A stretch of 64,000 nucleotides of DNA from Scylla paramamosain (taxonomy: Eukaryota > Arthropoda > Malacostraca > Decapoda > Portunidae), in contig NC_087190.1 in assembly GCF_035594125.1 (NCBI RefSeq), forward strand, positions 9,619,104 to 9,683,103, in the 5' to 3' direction. Below the pieces are notes generated by a model. It ran no database searches, was not told where the DNA came from, and was given only the letters and a program-made list of their open reading frames with translations. Below are positions 37,301 through 49,908 of this stretch, in pieces (within the stretch, counting starts at the first letter, position 1; the number at the start of each line of letters is the position of its first letter). Both the position numbers and the translations under genes were made by a program.

Positions 37301-37429
37301 TTGGTTTCACTGATGGGATAATAGATTCCAACGTTGTGTAACAAGGGAGAGGAGAGAGGGAATTCATTGTTATGGAGAGGCTGGCAAGCTCCGACGGCCA
37401 AGGAGGATGCCGTGAGATAGTGCTAGGCA

Positions 37430-37527
37430 GAATCCGACATTTTAGATTCGTGGATCCGAGTACTTGAGCTTGCTGGATCCGCGTGATTCGGGTCCGGATC
37501 CGAGTACCTGCAGCGCGCGGGGAGATT

Positions 37528-37586
<59 letters not shown>

Positions 37587-37815
37587 TCCTCGCGGTACTT
37601 GTGTCCCGGCGGTACTCGGGGTCCCGGCTGGCAATTGAATCCCAGGTCGCTCGCAGATACATGCCGGTACTCGGGTCCCGGCGGTAATCGAATCCCGGCT
37701 AGTAATCGGGTCCCAGGTCCGCTCGCGAATCCCTGCCACTACTCGGGTCCCAGCCAGTTCACGGATCCCCGCCTGTACTGGGATCAAAGCTCTCCTGTCA
37801 GTGCTTGGGTCCACG
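37430..37815. repeat. Degenerate GC-rich minisatellite interrupted by (GA)n
   Basis: Repeated units of about 20-24 bp around GGTACTCGGGTCCCGGC occur at 37440-37520 and 37600-37812, separated by a pure (GA)n tract at 37531-37583. A related patch is at 45155-45235. The long open frame on the minus strand here is only the repeat being read through. Confidence 0.75.
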
Positions 37816-38039
37816 GCGGCTGGTTGCCTCACTCCACAGAGTTATCTCACCCTCGTATCTTACCTTCCAATGTGTTATCATTATATTTCACAAATTTATT
37901 TTTGTTATGTATTGAATAATGAATATTAATTTGTTAGTTCTATAGTTGGTGATATTCTAGGTATACTTTGTTTAGAGTATGCAGTGCACATTATTCATGT
38001 TGCTATAGGACGAAATATATATTAATACAAGTGTGGCTA

Positions 38040-38441
38040 TCAGGAATTATAAGGGTTAAGGCCATGGATAAGGAGCCTAAAACCTTTGTCTTCTACGACT
38101 GACAGTGGCTGCAAATCTTCCACAAGCATTCTAACAACTAGATTATCTATTTCCCTCTTAATCGAGTCACTTCTGTATGGTGTTGCTTTGGTAATAGTGT
38201 CAATCAGAGTTGGTTGTACACTCATCTTAGGCTGTTTTGGTAATTCGTGTCCAACATCATTTTCCTCCTTCAGCTCGGTATATTCAAGGGGATGTCTGGT
38301 GCGGAGGTGTTTGATGAGCATGGAAGTCGTACTTCCCCAGTACTTTAATTTATCTTTGGAAGTCAAACAGACAACCACATCCTCGTCTGTTCCTTGCATG
38401 TAACTCCATATTGGTGCATATTTGGTCCGCTTTGCTGCCAT
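38040..38441 (-). pseudogene. BED zinc-finger N-terminus of a hAT-type transposase
   Basis: 133 codons from ATG 38441. WSYMQGTDEDVVVCLTSK ... SMLIKHLRTRHPLEY is a BED finger (Cys pair, then His..His), followed by QPTLIDTITKATPYRSDS and LQPLSVVEDKGFRLLIHGL, conserved in ZBED1/ZBED4-like hAT proteins. The second Cys of the CxxC pair is Ser (CLTS). The frame ends at NPYNS where the catalytic region should start. Only the N-terminal domain is left and no TIRs were found. Confidence 0.8.
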
Positions 38442-38820
38442 TTTGCAAATAAGAGGTTTACTTTAATTGAAAAGTGAATTTGTGATCAATAATGCTGACG
38501 ATTTATTGCTTCAAATGACACAAGGTACACTTTCTTAAGTTTTCATGAAAGACTGTTAGATTTTAAACGGAATATTTATTCGCAGTTTGGTAGACGAAGA
38601 ATCAAGGTATATCACAGATGTATTTATTTTAGAGTACTCATGGAATTTTCATGTAGAGATAACTACTGCGCTAATTGTCACGGCTTCCCCTTCGATGATG
38701 TCTTTGCATCTACTGGCGCAAGTGGGTTGTTGTTTGAGATTGCTACCTTGTAAAAGTGACGCGAGCCTTTCACGAAGATGGCCCACAGGCGAGAGTTTAT
38801 TTATTTTTATTTATTTTATT

Positions 38821-38851
<31 letters not shown>

Positions 38852-39022
38852 TTAGTTAGGTGAGTGAAAAAGGAGAGGTTTGACAGGAGAATAAAAGTGA
38901 GAAACATGAAGGAAAGTACAAGATTAAAGTTCATGGGCAGGCCATGATGCTATTGAAGAGTGACAGGCGAAAGTGGAGGGGGAGGGGGGGAGAGGAAAAA
39001 AATGCGCGGTAGTATATATACC
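38442..39022. other. Non-coding stretch with (TTTA)n
   Basis: Holds a (TTTA)n tract at about 38796-38854. Nothing else recognised before A9 begins. Confidence 0.5.
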
Positions 39023-39089
39023 CTTCTTGTCCTATCCACTCCTACACTGATGATACCACCCTGCATTTTTCCACGTCTTTTCATTGACG

Positions 39090-39400
39090 TGTAGGAGTAC
39101 ATAGATACACCATTAGAAGTTCGAGGTAGGTTCCAGTAATGCGGTTTACACCTCGTTGGGTACTGCCACGGTCTCGGTCATTCGGCTGACTGGACGCCTA
39201 CCTAAAACACCACACACTCACGCCTGCAATGGTTTTCCTTTATTGTGATTTAAGCACCACCTGGAGTTTGGGCCTCTGTTGTATACTTGCTGTGACCGTG
39301 TCTGGGGAATCTAACTGCGCCTATGAACAGCGCCCGCAAATAAACTCAAATAAACTCACGGCACCTGTCTGGAAGTTTCTGTACCGATCCCCGCTCTACA
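39090..39400 (+). repeat. 5' LTR of Gypsy C
   Basis: 311 bp, starts TGTAG and ends CTACA (5-bp inverted ends). Contains AATAAA twice (6-bp unit duplicated relative to the 3' LTR), a plausible polyadenylation signal near 39340-39355. Confidence 0.95.
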
Positions 39401-39402
39401 AG

Positions 39403-39420
39403 TGGTGACCCCGGAGTGAC
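39403..39420 (+). promoter_or_regulatory. Primer-binding site of Gypsy C
   Basis: TGGTGACCCCGGAGTGAC starts two bases after the LTR. TGG pairs with the CCA end of a tRNA primer. I cannot name the tRNA from sequence alone. Confidence 0.7.
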
Positions 39421-39569
39421 CAGACGTAACGTGATCATCGTGGAGCAGGGACGGCCTACGGACTGTGGTGATTGGTGGCAGACTATAACTACACAGTGAC
39501 TATATGCTGGTCGTCCAGGTACTTCATTATTTTACTTTTGCCCTGTTTGGAATCTATGCCCTTGGAACT

Positions 39570-40452
39570 ATGCCGAACCAGGACGAGGGTTCGCTACTTA
39601 CATCTAGTGCGTCGCAGGATAGTGTTTCTTCCGTGACCGCAGGTGTTGCCGTCAAACCACCACCCTTTGATGAGACTTCAGTAACACGCTGGTTTACAAT
39701 AATTGAATCACAGTTTGTTCTTGCCAAGATCACTGTTTCAAGTACTAAATTTCACCATATATTATCAAATTTGCCACTTAGAGTAATCAATCCACTGAGT
39801 GATGAAGTCATCAATTCTTCAGACTAAGGTGAATTAAGGCAATCTTTGATATCTCTTTTCACCAGGTCAAAACCTGAACTTTTTGACTCTCTTGTTAATC
39901 AAAATAACAATGTGTGACAGACCTTCCACGTATTTGACAGAGTTGCGTAAAATAGCTGCTCAACTAGGGGTGGATGATTCCTTTATAAAGTTAAAATTTT
40001 TGAAAGCATTACCTAGTAGCATCAGACCTCTCCTAGTGACATATGAGGAGAGCTCTCCACTAGAGGAACTGCCTCGTGTAGCTGAGACATTGTTGGCCTA
40101 TGGCTCAAGTAATGCGAGTGTAAACAACAGCGCTAATGTTTCCATGGTGGAAGGTGGACAAGGGTCCAGGCCTGCGAGCCGGAACAGAGATAATGGTAAT
40201 AGAGGCCCAAATTTCACTTCAGCTTGTCAGGATAATGTATTTTCTAGAACTTATGTTCCCATTGGAGTGCGCGCTTTTCATGAAGGTCAGCGTCCTCAGG
40301 TGTGCAGGTACCATCTGTATTATGGTAACAGGGCAAAATCTTGTAAACGATGGTGTATACTTTCTTCTACAGCTTCTAATATTTTGCCAGATTCTCGCCC
40401 TAATTCTCGTTCTTCTTCCCCCGCTCGCGTATTCCACCAGGCGGGAAACTAG
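39570..40452 (+). pseudogene. Gag of Gypsy C
   Basis: ATG 39570 (MPNQDEGSLLTSSASQD) is the likely start. RWFTIIESQFVLAKI and YLTELRKIAAQLGVDDSF are typical of the capsid region in this Gypsy group. Near the end VCRYHLYYGNRAKSCKRWC is a Cys/His knuckle-like motif. A TAA at 39825-39827 and a one-base shift near 39905 break the frame. The last frame ends at TAG 40450-40452. Confidence 0.8.
40443..40449 (+). promoter_or_regulatory. Predicted -1 ribosomal frameshift heptamer, gag to pol
   Basis: GGGAAAC is positioned in the gag frame as G GGA AAC, immediately followed by TAG TAG. The -1 frame reads on without a stop into protease (GKLVGQSVEIS...). This fits the X XXY YYZ rule; the same heptamer is known from some retroviral gag-pro sites. 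I cannot fold the downstream stimulator by eye. Confidence 0.7.
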
Positions 40453-40871
40453 TAGGGCAGTCCGTAGAAATATCAGTTGCGACCGTCGGACTGCCACTTA
40501 GAGTAAGTGCCACAATCGGTTGCAGGAATTACCAATTTTTGATAGATACTGGTTCATCACTTTCGCTGCTTCCTAATGAATCAGAACTTACTCCATTCCT
40601 CAGGCCAACTGCTGTTACTCTTACTAATGCTTCAGGTAAACCCATACGTTGTTATGGTGAAGTCGATGTAGACCTTGGAATACGATGTATTAGGCGTTCT
40701 TTCCCTTGGTCTTTCGTCATTGCCGACGTTATACATCCAATTTTGGGAACCGATTTTCTTGCAGCTAACTCACTAATGGTAGACTGTAAAAACCAGTCGC
40801 TAATAGACTCCTCTACCCAATGTAAGATTCCTCTTGAAGTTTCTATTTCCTATTTCTTCATATTTGGTTAA
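40443..40871 (+). pseudogene. Aspartic protease of Gypsy C
   Basis: YQFLIDTGSSLSLLPNE has the DTGS active site; IRCYGEVDVDLGI and HPILGTDFLAAN follow, the latter the conserved ILGxDFL block. The frame is open from the shift site to a stop at 40869-40871, where one base off it would continue into RT. Confidence 0.85.
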
Positions 40872-41686
40872 TTATAATGGGGTAGACTCAAAAGCTGTTG
40901 AACTCCTTTCTCAGTTTCCGGTTCTTACTTCACCTTTGCAGTTGTCAGCTACTACACCTCCTGTGGAAACTATACACCATCGTATTGATACAGGTGACTC
41001 ACCTCCTATACATTTCAAAGCAAGACCTTTGACAGGTGAGAAGCTCAAAGCGGCTAAAGATGAATTTCAGTTTTTGCTTAATGCCGGAATCATTCGGCGC
41101 TCTAACGCTCCTTGGGCGTCTCCTCTGCACCTCGTGCCTAAGAAGGAGCCCGGTACTTGGACACCTTGTGGTGACTATCGCGGACTCAATAACGTAACTG
41201 TGAATGATAAATATCCCATACCACATTTGCGCTGTCTCACCATGTCACTTAAGGGTAAGACCATATTTTCAAAGATCGATTTACAGCGTGCATACTTACA
41301 GATCCCTGTGGCCAAAGATGATGCACCTAAGACTGCAGTATGCACACCGTTTGGTCTGTTTGAATTTTTGTATATGCCCTTTGGTCTTAAGAACGCAGGT
41401 TCCACTTTTCAGCGCTTCATTGACACCATATTGGTGTCATATCTTAGTAGCTAGTACAACTCTTGAAGAACACATTGCTGATGTTAAGACTGTTCTTTCT
41501 ACTTTAGCAAAGCACAACTTAAGACTATCTATAGATAAATGTGAATTTTTCAAGTCCTCGCTCACCTTCCTTGGCTATGAGGTCAGTGCTCATGGAATTA
41601 GACCACCTCAAAACCGCGTCACTGCAATTTCAGAGTTCCTTTACCTCAAACTTCAACTGCATTGCGCCGTTTTATGGGGATGCTAA
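40834..41686 (+). pseudogene. RT of Gypsy C lacking the YxDD box
   Basis: TGDSPPIHFKARPLTGEKL, NAPWASPLHLVPKKEPG, DYRGLNNVTVND, FSKIDLQRAYLQIPV (motif A) and YMPFGLKNAGSTFQRFIDTI are intact up to 41435. Directly after FIDTIL the sequence jumps to HILVASTTLEEHIADV in another frame. The residues that should hold the catalytic Tyr-x-Asp-Asp are missing; about ten codons seem deleted. FLGYEVSAHGIRPPQNR follows. A further shift near 41645 leads into RNase H. Confidence 0.85.
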
Positions 41687-42250
41687 ATTTCCTTAGACCA
41701 ATGATCCCTAATTTTGCCGATGTTGCTTATTCATTGACAGAACTCTTACGGCATAATCCATCTTCTAAATCTCTCTCATGGACAGATGTTGCAAGGGACT
41801 CCTTCAACAATTTGAAGCAAGCCCTAGTCACTTGTCCTACCCTCGCCTATCCCTATCAGAAGGCAACTGATTACCAGCTTGTGACTGACAGCTCGAGCTT
41901 CGCGGTTGGCGCAGCTCTATACCAGATTATAGATGACACGCCTACGCCTCTAGGATTTTATTCCAAAAAGCTCTCTGACACTCAGAAAACCTATTCCACC
42001 TATGACAGAGAACTCTTAGCTTCTTATTTGGCTGTCATTTACTTTAAAACGCTCATTGATGGCCACTCGGTCACCTTGTTCCTTGACCATAAACCTTTAG
42101 TTTCTGCCTTTCATTCTAAGTCAGTTGCAAAGTCTGATAGGCAACAACGGCAACTTTCTTTAATCTCTGAATATGTATCATCAGTAGTGTACATCCGTGG
42201 GGACAACAATGTTGTTGCCGATTGTTTATCAAGACCATCATGTGCAATTT
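41662..42250 (+). pseudogene. Thumb/connection and RNase H of Gypsy C
   Basis: RRFMGMLNFLRPMIPNFAD, then the RNase H blocks YQLVTDSSSFAVGAALYQ (Asp), LGFYSKKLSDTQKTYSTYDR (with DREL: Glu), LFLDHKPLVSAF (Asp) and VADCLSRP (Asp). This frame is uninterrupted and continues into integrase. Confidence 0.9.
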
Positions 42251-43638
42251 CAGTTGATTCTTTCGACTTGTGTGGCATAGCTCGTTCCCAGGAAGGTGAC
42301 ACCGAGGTCGGTTTGTACAAGGAGAGATTATCCAATTATACCTTGCCCTCTAATCTTGCTCTATGGTGCGACACATCTACCAACGCCCCAAGACCGTTTG
42401 TTCCTTCTTCTCTTAGGATAAATGTCATTCATTCATTACATGATCTATCTCATCCTGGTATTAAAGCCACTGCTAAAATAATTAAACAACGTTATTTCTG
42501 GCCTTGTATGGACAAAGATATAAAGGAGTTTATAACGAATTGTCTTAAATGTCAACAAGCTAAAACACACAGACACACAATATCACCAGTTTCTCCTATT
42601 TCTACTCCTACTGATCGCTTCCAGACTGTTCATATAGATATTGTTGGACCATTGCCTCCTGCTACTCTTCCTAACTACCCATACCCTCTCCCATACAGTT
42701 ACCTTCTCACTTGCATTGACAGAGCGACAAGATGGACGGAAGCTATACCTGTAATAGACACCACCGCGAGCTCCGTCGCTATTGCATTCGTGGCTGGTTG
42801 GATTTCTCGTTTTGGAGTACCGCTGCAGGTAGTGACAGACAGAGGTGCTCAATTTGAAAGTGAGTTGTTTTCCGAGCTTTCCTCAATTATTGGCTTCCAT
42901 CACATGTGAACAACTGCTTATCATCCTCAAGCGAACGGTATCATTGAACGCCATCACCGCTCTCTAAAATCAGCGATACGTGCTAGACAAGAGAACTGGT
43001 TTTATGCTTTGCCCATAGTCTTACTTGGATATCGCTTGACACGTAATATGACCAGTTACTCGCCATTCACTGCTGTCACAGGAACTCGTATGTTGTGTCC
43101 TTCTGCAATTATCACTGAAGACTCGCCAATATCAACAAACAAAGATACTATACACCGCTTGATTAAAGAAATGCAGGCCATTGATTTTTATAACGTTTCA
43201 TCAGGTGAATGTCACTCCTCATCTAAACCATATGTTCCTAACGTTCTGTATTCATGTTCAAAGGTCTGGGTGCGGATTGACAGAGTTCGGAAAAGTTTAG
43301 AAGCTCCTTATTCGGGACCTTATGAAGTATTACAACGTCACCCGAAATATTTCATCCTCAGACTACCTCAGGGTGACACGTCTGTATCTATTGACCGTTT
43401 GAAGACAGCTTATATACCAATCACCAGACAAGCACCATCTAATAATAGAGATGACCTGACTACGCCTACCTTAGACTCTAATTCATCTCCTTTGTCTGAT
43501 ATCTCTGCTTCTACACCTTCCCCTTCTGCTCATTTCCAGTCTGATCTTCCTCGCCATACCATGCCTAACTTCCCTCGTACAACTTGTTCAGGGAGGACAG
43601 TGTATTTCAATCAACACCCTCACTATATATATTATTAG
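42251..43638 (+). pseudogene. Integrase of Gypsy C
   Basis: HDLSHPGIKATAKIIKQRYF ... NCLKCQQAK is the HHCC zinc domain. The core has RFQTVHIDIVGPLPPA (Asp), GVPLQVVTDRGAQFES (Asp) and ANGIIERHHRSLKSA (Glu), so the DDE set is present. A single TGA at 42907-42909 interrupts it between the second Asp and Glu. The C-terminal part (WVRIDRVRKSLEAPYSGPYE) runs to a stop at 43636-43638. Confidence 0.9.
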
Positions 43639-43653
43639 GTGAACTCCGTTCTT

Positions 43654-43663
43654 GAGGGGGGAG
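43654..43663 (+). promoter_or_regulatory. Polypurine tract of Gypsy C
   Basis: GAGGGGGGAG lies three bases before the 3' LTR start at 43667, where plus-strand DNA synthesis would be primed. Confidence 0.8.
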
Positions 43664-43666
43664 TAT

Positions 43667-43971
43667 TGTAGGAGTACATGGATACACCATTAGAAGTTCG
43701 AGGTAGGTTCCAGTAATGCGGTTTACACCTCGTTGGGTACTGCCACGGTCTCGGTCATTCGGCTGACTGGACGCCTACCTAAAACACCACATACTCACGC
43801 CTGCAATGGTTTTCCTTTATTGTGATTTAAGCACCACCTGGAGTTTGGGCCTCTGTTGTATACTTGCTGTGACCGTGTCTGGGGAATCTAACTGCGCCTA
43901 TGAACAGCGCCCGCAAATAAACTCACTCACGGCACCTGTCTGGAAGTTTCTGTACCGATCCCCGCTCTACA
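43667..43971 (+). repeat. 3' LTR of Gypsy C
   Basis: 305 bp; matches the 5' LTR except for two substitutions and one missing 6-bp unit. It is followed by the second GACG of the target duplication. An open frame through this LTR fuses by chance with A9 codons and is not a gene. Confidence 0.95.
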
Positions 43972-45154
43972 GACGTCCAACCCCTCAGGAAGTAAACATT
44001 TCACGCAGGGAAGCCACAGAATGCTTGACTTCTGATCTTTCTAAAATTTCTGATTGGGGCAGAGCAAATTTTATATTGTTCAATGCCTCAAAAACTCAAT
44101 TCCTCCATCTATCAACTCGACACAACCTTCCAGACAACTATCCCCTCTTCTTCAATGACACTCAACTGTCCCCCTCTTCTACATTGAACATCCTCAGTCT
44201 GTCCTTTACTTATAATCTGAACTGGAAACTTCACATCTCATCTCTAGCTAAAACAGCTTCTATGAAGTTAGGTGTTCTGAGACGTCTCCGCCAGTTTTTT
44301 CTCACCCCCCCCAGCTGCTAACTCTGTACAAGGGCCTTATCCGTCCATGCATGGAGTATGCTTCACATGTCTGGGGGGATTCCACTCATACTGCTCTTCT
44401 AGACAGGGTGGAATCAAAAGCTTTTCGTCTCATCAACTCCTCTTCTCTAACTGACTGTCTTCAGCCTCTCTCTCATCGCCGCAATGTTGCATCTCTAGCT
44501 GTCTTCTACCGCTATTTTCATGCTAACTGCTCTTCTGATCTTGCTAACTGAATGCCTCCCCTCCTCCCGCGGCCTCGCTGCACAACTTTCTTCTTTCTCT
44601 CACCCCTATTCTGTCCACCTCTCTAACGCAAGAGTTAACCAGTATTCTCAATCATTCATCCCTTTTTCTCGTAAACTCTGGAACTCCCTGCCTGCTTCTG
44701 TATTTCCACCTTCCATTTGACTTGAATTCCTTCAAGAGGGAGGTTTCAAGACACTTATCTTTCAATTTTTGACTATCGCTTTGGACCCTTTTTATGGGAC
44801 TGGCATTTCAGTGGTCATTTTTTTATTGGATTTTTGTTGTCTTTGGTCAGTGTCCCTCCTACATAAAAAAAAAAATAGAATAAATAAAAATTTCCCGGCT
44901 AAGCTCTGACGTCACACATGCCCAGCCAATCACCGTTCGTAGAAAAGACACGCGCATGGCAACACTAAATTTCTGCTATACGTCGCTATTCAAGATATTT
45001 TCATATGTATGACAAACTGTTCTATACTCATCAGTGGTAATATCGAGTTCGTTATAAATACGATGGTCAGTACAAATAACGTTCATATTGAATATCGAAG
45101 CTAAAGGGGAAAATAACCCTGAGTAATTGTATAAGTAGTATTCGTGCCAATAGA

Positions 45155-45235
45155 TTCCAGTACCAGCGTCGGTAATCGGATCCGTCAGCTCTCATTGGAT
45201 CCGTTGGATTCGGGTCCAGTACTCGGATCCCGCTC
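45155..45235. repeat. Second patch of the GC-rich minisatellite
   Basis: CGGTAATCGGATCC, GGATTCGGGTCC and GTACTCGGATCCCG match the unit of the array at 37430-37815. Only three or four units are here. Confidence 0.6.
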
Positions 45236-45302
45236 ATCCCTTCCGTGAGATGGCTGGGGGGCAGAAACATGGTGTCCATCTGTTCTGTGACGCCATACAT
45301 AC

Positions 45303-45375
45303 AGCCTTCCCTTTGTTCACAGGATGTAATGTTTAGCTCAATTAAACATTACATCCTGTGAACAAAGGGGAGGCT
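45303..45375. repeat. Hairpin with 33-bp stem and 7-nt loop
   Basis: 45303-45335 is the reverse complement of 45343-45375 with one mismatch. The core includes TTTGTTCACAGGATGTAATG and the loop is GCTCAAT. Confidence 0.9.
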
Positions 45376-45993
45376 TCTTTCTGTAGACCACGTTGAAGGG
45401 TAATGTTAACGGAAGTAATGCCTTGTAATGGCAAGAGTGCATTTGGTGGTCAGTGTGTTAGTGTTAAAGGTGTCTCAGACCTGGTTTGCCGCCAAGGGAC
45501 ATAAGATGGTGGATAAGGTAATGCTGTGCCGTAAGTGATGGTCGGTCAGTAGATCATATCGCTTACTTGTGGCATTCTGGGAGAAAAGTAACTATGATAT
45601 CGTGGTATCAAGATGTGTAGATTGTGAGCGACGGTCTATGGACTACCTAACCGTTTCTTTTGCTCCCTCGGGAGGGGGCGGCAGGTAGCGGGAATCAATT
45701 AAAACATTTTTCTTTTGTAGACAGGAATTTTTTACCAGTTAGGTGGAAGAATGTGAAGGAATTTCGGTTATTAAGTTTTCTCTGTTTTTGTTCCCTTAAG
45801 TTCATGTATATTAAATTATGAATTAATTATGATGAAATAGTAATTCAATAAATGTGTGTTTTGAGAGATGAGCTGTCATTCTGCCCTCCCAGTTGCATCC
45901 ACCCCTTATTGTGTTAAACACAAACTACGCACATGAATTTCATAATCCAAAGAGACATTAGTGCCTGTAAGTAAAATTCACAGACGCTACAAA

Positions 45994-46063
<70 letters not shown>

Positions 46064-46070
46064 TTTTTTT

Positions 46071-46170
46071 TATGCTCGGACAAGCTATCATGTTACCAAG
46101 GTAAGGTAAAGTAATATCATAAAACCTGTTGTGTTGTTTATTAAGTAAAGTTTAAAATTTTAAAGCATAT
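46071..46170 (+). repeat. Dispersed repeat E, copy 2
   Basis: Matches 23701-23824 (ATGCTC, AGGTAAGGTAAAGTAATATC, AAATTTTAAAGCATAT) without the 25-bp extra segment. It directly abuts the 3' end of the PHD-like ORF. Confidence 0.7.
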
Positions 46171-46185
46171 ATTATCCGACAGGGT

Positions 46186-46416
46186 TCAACACCCCTTCCG
46201 GCACCACAGGAACACAAGGGCCTCCAAGGCCAGCGCCTTCATATTGGCCTTCCTCATCTCTACACAGGCCACATGATACCAGGTCATGCATCTCTCGCAT
46301 GCCACAGCCTTTTGCCTGTTGGCCACACACTCATCACCATCTTTAGGGATGTTGCAACACACAAGCCAAAGCAAGGGTGGAAAAAGAACACAAAACGCAG
46401 AGCAGGGCGAAACCAC
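46186..46416 (-). pseudogene. PHD-finger-like ORF, probably element-derived
   Basis: 76 codons ending at TGA. ECVANRQKAVACERCMTWYH followed by VACVEMRK and a terminal LWCRKGC gives a Cys/His spacing like a PHD finger (C-x2-C, W-x-H-x2-C, W-C-x3-C). Small PHD proteins are encoded by several retroelements. The 3' end (RKGC then stop, and about 20 bp beyond) also occurs at about 26890-26925, so the source is repeated. No neighbouring RT is attached, and the gene of origin is unknown. Confidence 0.5.
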
Positions 46417-46488
46417 TTGTTGCTACTTTCACGCCCATGTTCCTCCATGTTCCGCCATGTTCTTGATCCTGCTTTCTCTGCTAGCATT

Positions 46489-46563
46489 CTAACTTAACTA
46501 AACCTAACTTAATTAAATCAAACCTAACTAAATCTAACTTAACTAAACCTAACCTATCTAAAT
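46489..46563. repeat. Degenerate CTAACTTAACTAAACC repeats
   Basis: Three imperfect copies of a unit of about 25 bp containing CCTAAC. The CCTAA pentamer recalls the arthropod telomere repeat, but it is not in pure tandem, so a telomeric origin is only a possibility. Confidence 0.5.
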
Positions 46564-46731
46564 CGATGAAAGAGCCAAAAGAAAACCAATACATTTTCAA
46601 AAATCACTGAGAGCGTTATTGTTAATTTGTGACATAAAATACTGAGCATGAGTTTACTCAGCATGAGGAGCTCTAGCCGATGAGACAAGTCACAAAAGTA
46701 GAAGTGAGTTTGTAGTGAAATTAGAATAATG

Positions 46732-46878
<147 letters not shown>

Positions 46879-47656
46879 CGTATCGCAGTTTTTGTTCTTT
46901 ATACCAAGAGGGGAGATTTGTATTCACTTTCCCTGAAAACTTTTCATTCCCATTCACCTCCTTGGTAGTTTTTTAAAAACATGCTCTGCGAGCCCTAACT
47001 ACGAAGGCCAAGAAAACCCATTAAAGTGCGAATATGGTGCAATAACAATACCAAAATCAGGCCAAAAAGGATGTTATTTAGATGTAGGAAGAGCAAATAG
47101 GGACTAGGAGGATTCTAAAAGATTTAAGTAGTGCAGAAACTCACAGTGGCCAATCAGAAGAAGTCAGCAAAGCACAGTAATATTACTGCTGTCCTTCTAC
47201 CGAAGCGACCACCCTCGCTCTCTTTCTGGCCCTGACCTGCACATATACAAGATGTCAGTGATTGGCCTCTGAGCTGCGACTCTTGTTGAGGGAGGTACCC
47301 ACAGCCATGGCGCGGGCTACACCTTGGCAGCAACAGGGAGAGGAAAGGAGACCACGAAAACAAGGAGATGAGACACGAACCAGGCCCAGGGACATGGTCA
47401 ACTCAGGTCACCCGAGGGTTGTGAGGCGATGCCATATAGATGCCACAAGGCCGTGGAGGACACCAAGACTGTTCTTGCGGACTCTGCCTCCCCCATAACA
47501 CCATCATCTCGACTCTTGACATGACACCATTAATGTGTAGGAAAGTCCACGTGGTCAGGTGGCCAGTTATCCATCTCTCACATGAACCCCAACCTGCCTT
47601 CAGCCGCTACACTAACGTCCGCCAGCCACTAGAAAGTTAGATAAACACTCCAGAAT

Positions 47657-47658
<2 letters not shown>
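46879..47658. other. Unassigned stretch
   Basis: A frame at 47262-47498 is Arg-rich with no motif I know. No element ends seen. Confidence 0.4.

Positions 47659-47737
<79 letters not shown>
47659..47737. repeat. (AT)n microsatellite
   Basis: 79 bp of pure AT. The following 47738-48072 is T-rich with short (TTTA)n and holds no gene. Confidence 0.95.
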
Positions 47738-47741
<4 letters not shown>

Positions 47742-48069
47742 ATTTGCTTAGGTACTGTTGCGTCGAAAGGGGGCATATTTTAGATATGAATCCTCCTTAG
47801 TCTGCTGTTATTTATTTATTCATTTTATTTATTTATTTATTTAACTTTTGCTGCGTTGTCTTTGAGACTGCAAAGTGAATTTTTTTTTTTTTTTTGTAAT
47901 TAACTTTTTTTCTTTAAACAGTAACCTATTTTTTTCTCTCTGGTGTTCACTGAGGAGAGTATTTAATTCTTTAAAATTTTATTTTTTTCTTGATTAGTCT
48001 TTTGGTGTACTGAATAAGCCAGTATGTTTATTTATTTATTTATTTATTTAATGTGACCATGGAATCAGC

Positions 48070-49908
<1,839 letters not shown>

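Larger units (their letters stand above)
39090..43971 (+). mobile_element. Ty3/Gypsy retrotransposon C (recent insertion, defective pol)
   Basis: Complete layout: LTR, primer-binding site, gag, protease, RT, RNase H, integrase, polypurine tract, LTR. The target duplication is GACG (39086-39089 and 43972-43975). The LTRs (311 and 305 bp) differ by two substitutions and one 6-bp repeat unit, so insertion was recent. Coding is nevertheless broken: a stop and a shift in gag, frameshifts in pol, loss of the YxDD segment in RT, and a stop in integrase. Confidence 0.95.
39023..44876 (+). mobile_element. Family A copy A9, 5'-truncated and split by Gypsy C
   Basis: 39023-39089 carries the codons around SYTDDTTLHFSTSFH; the same element resumes at 43972 (RRPTPQEVNISRREATE) and runs to a poly-A near 44865-44875. 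Gypsy C lies between, with GACG duplicated on both sides. The 5' end is truncated just before the RT catalytic box. Internal breaks occur near 44311 and at 44551. Confidence 0.9.
44877..46070. other. Non-coding stretch
   Basis: Contains a minisatellite patch and a hairpin (listed separately), (TTA)n at about 45992-46037 running into (TTTA)n to 46060, and a TGACGTCA-like site near 44910. No gene recognised. Confidence 0.45.

Noticed and set aside
43806..44321. 171-codon frame joining LTR sequence to RT codons
   Set aside because: Chance fusion of the 3' LTR of Gypsy C with A9 at the insertion point.
44905..44920. TGACGTCA-like site as a promoter element
   Set aside because: No transcript start or coding region nearby.
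46489..46563. Interstitial telomere array
   Set aside because: CCTAA units are too irregular; kept only as a degenerate repeat.
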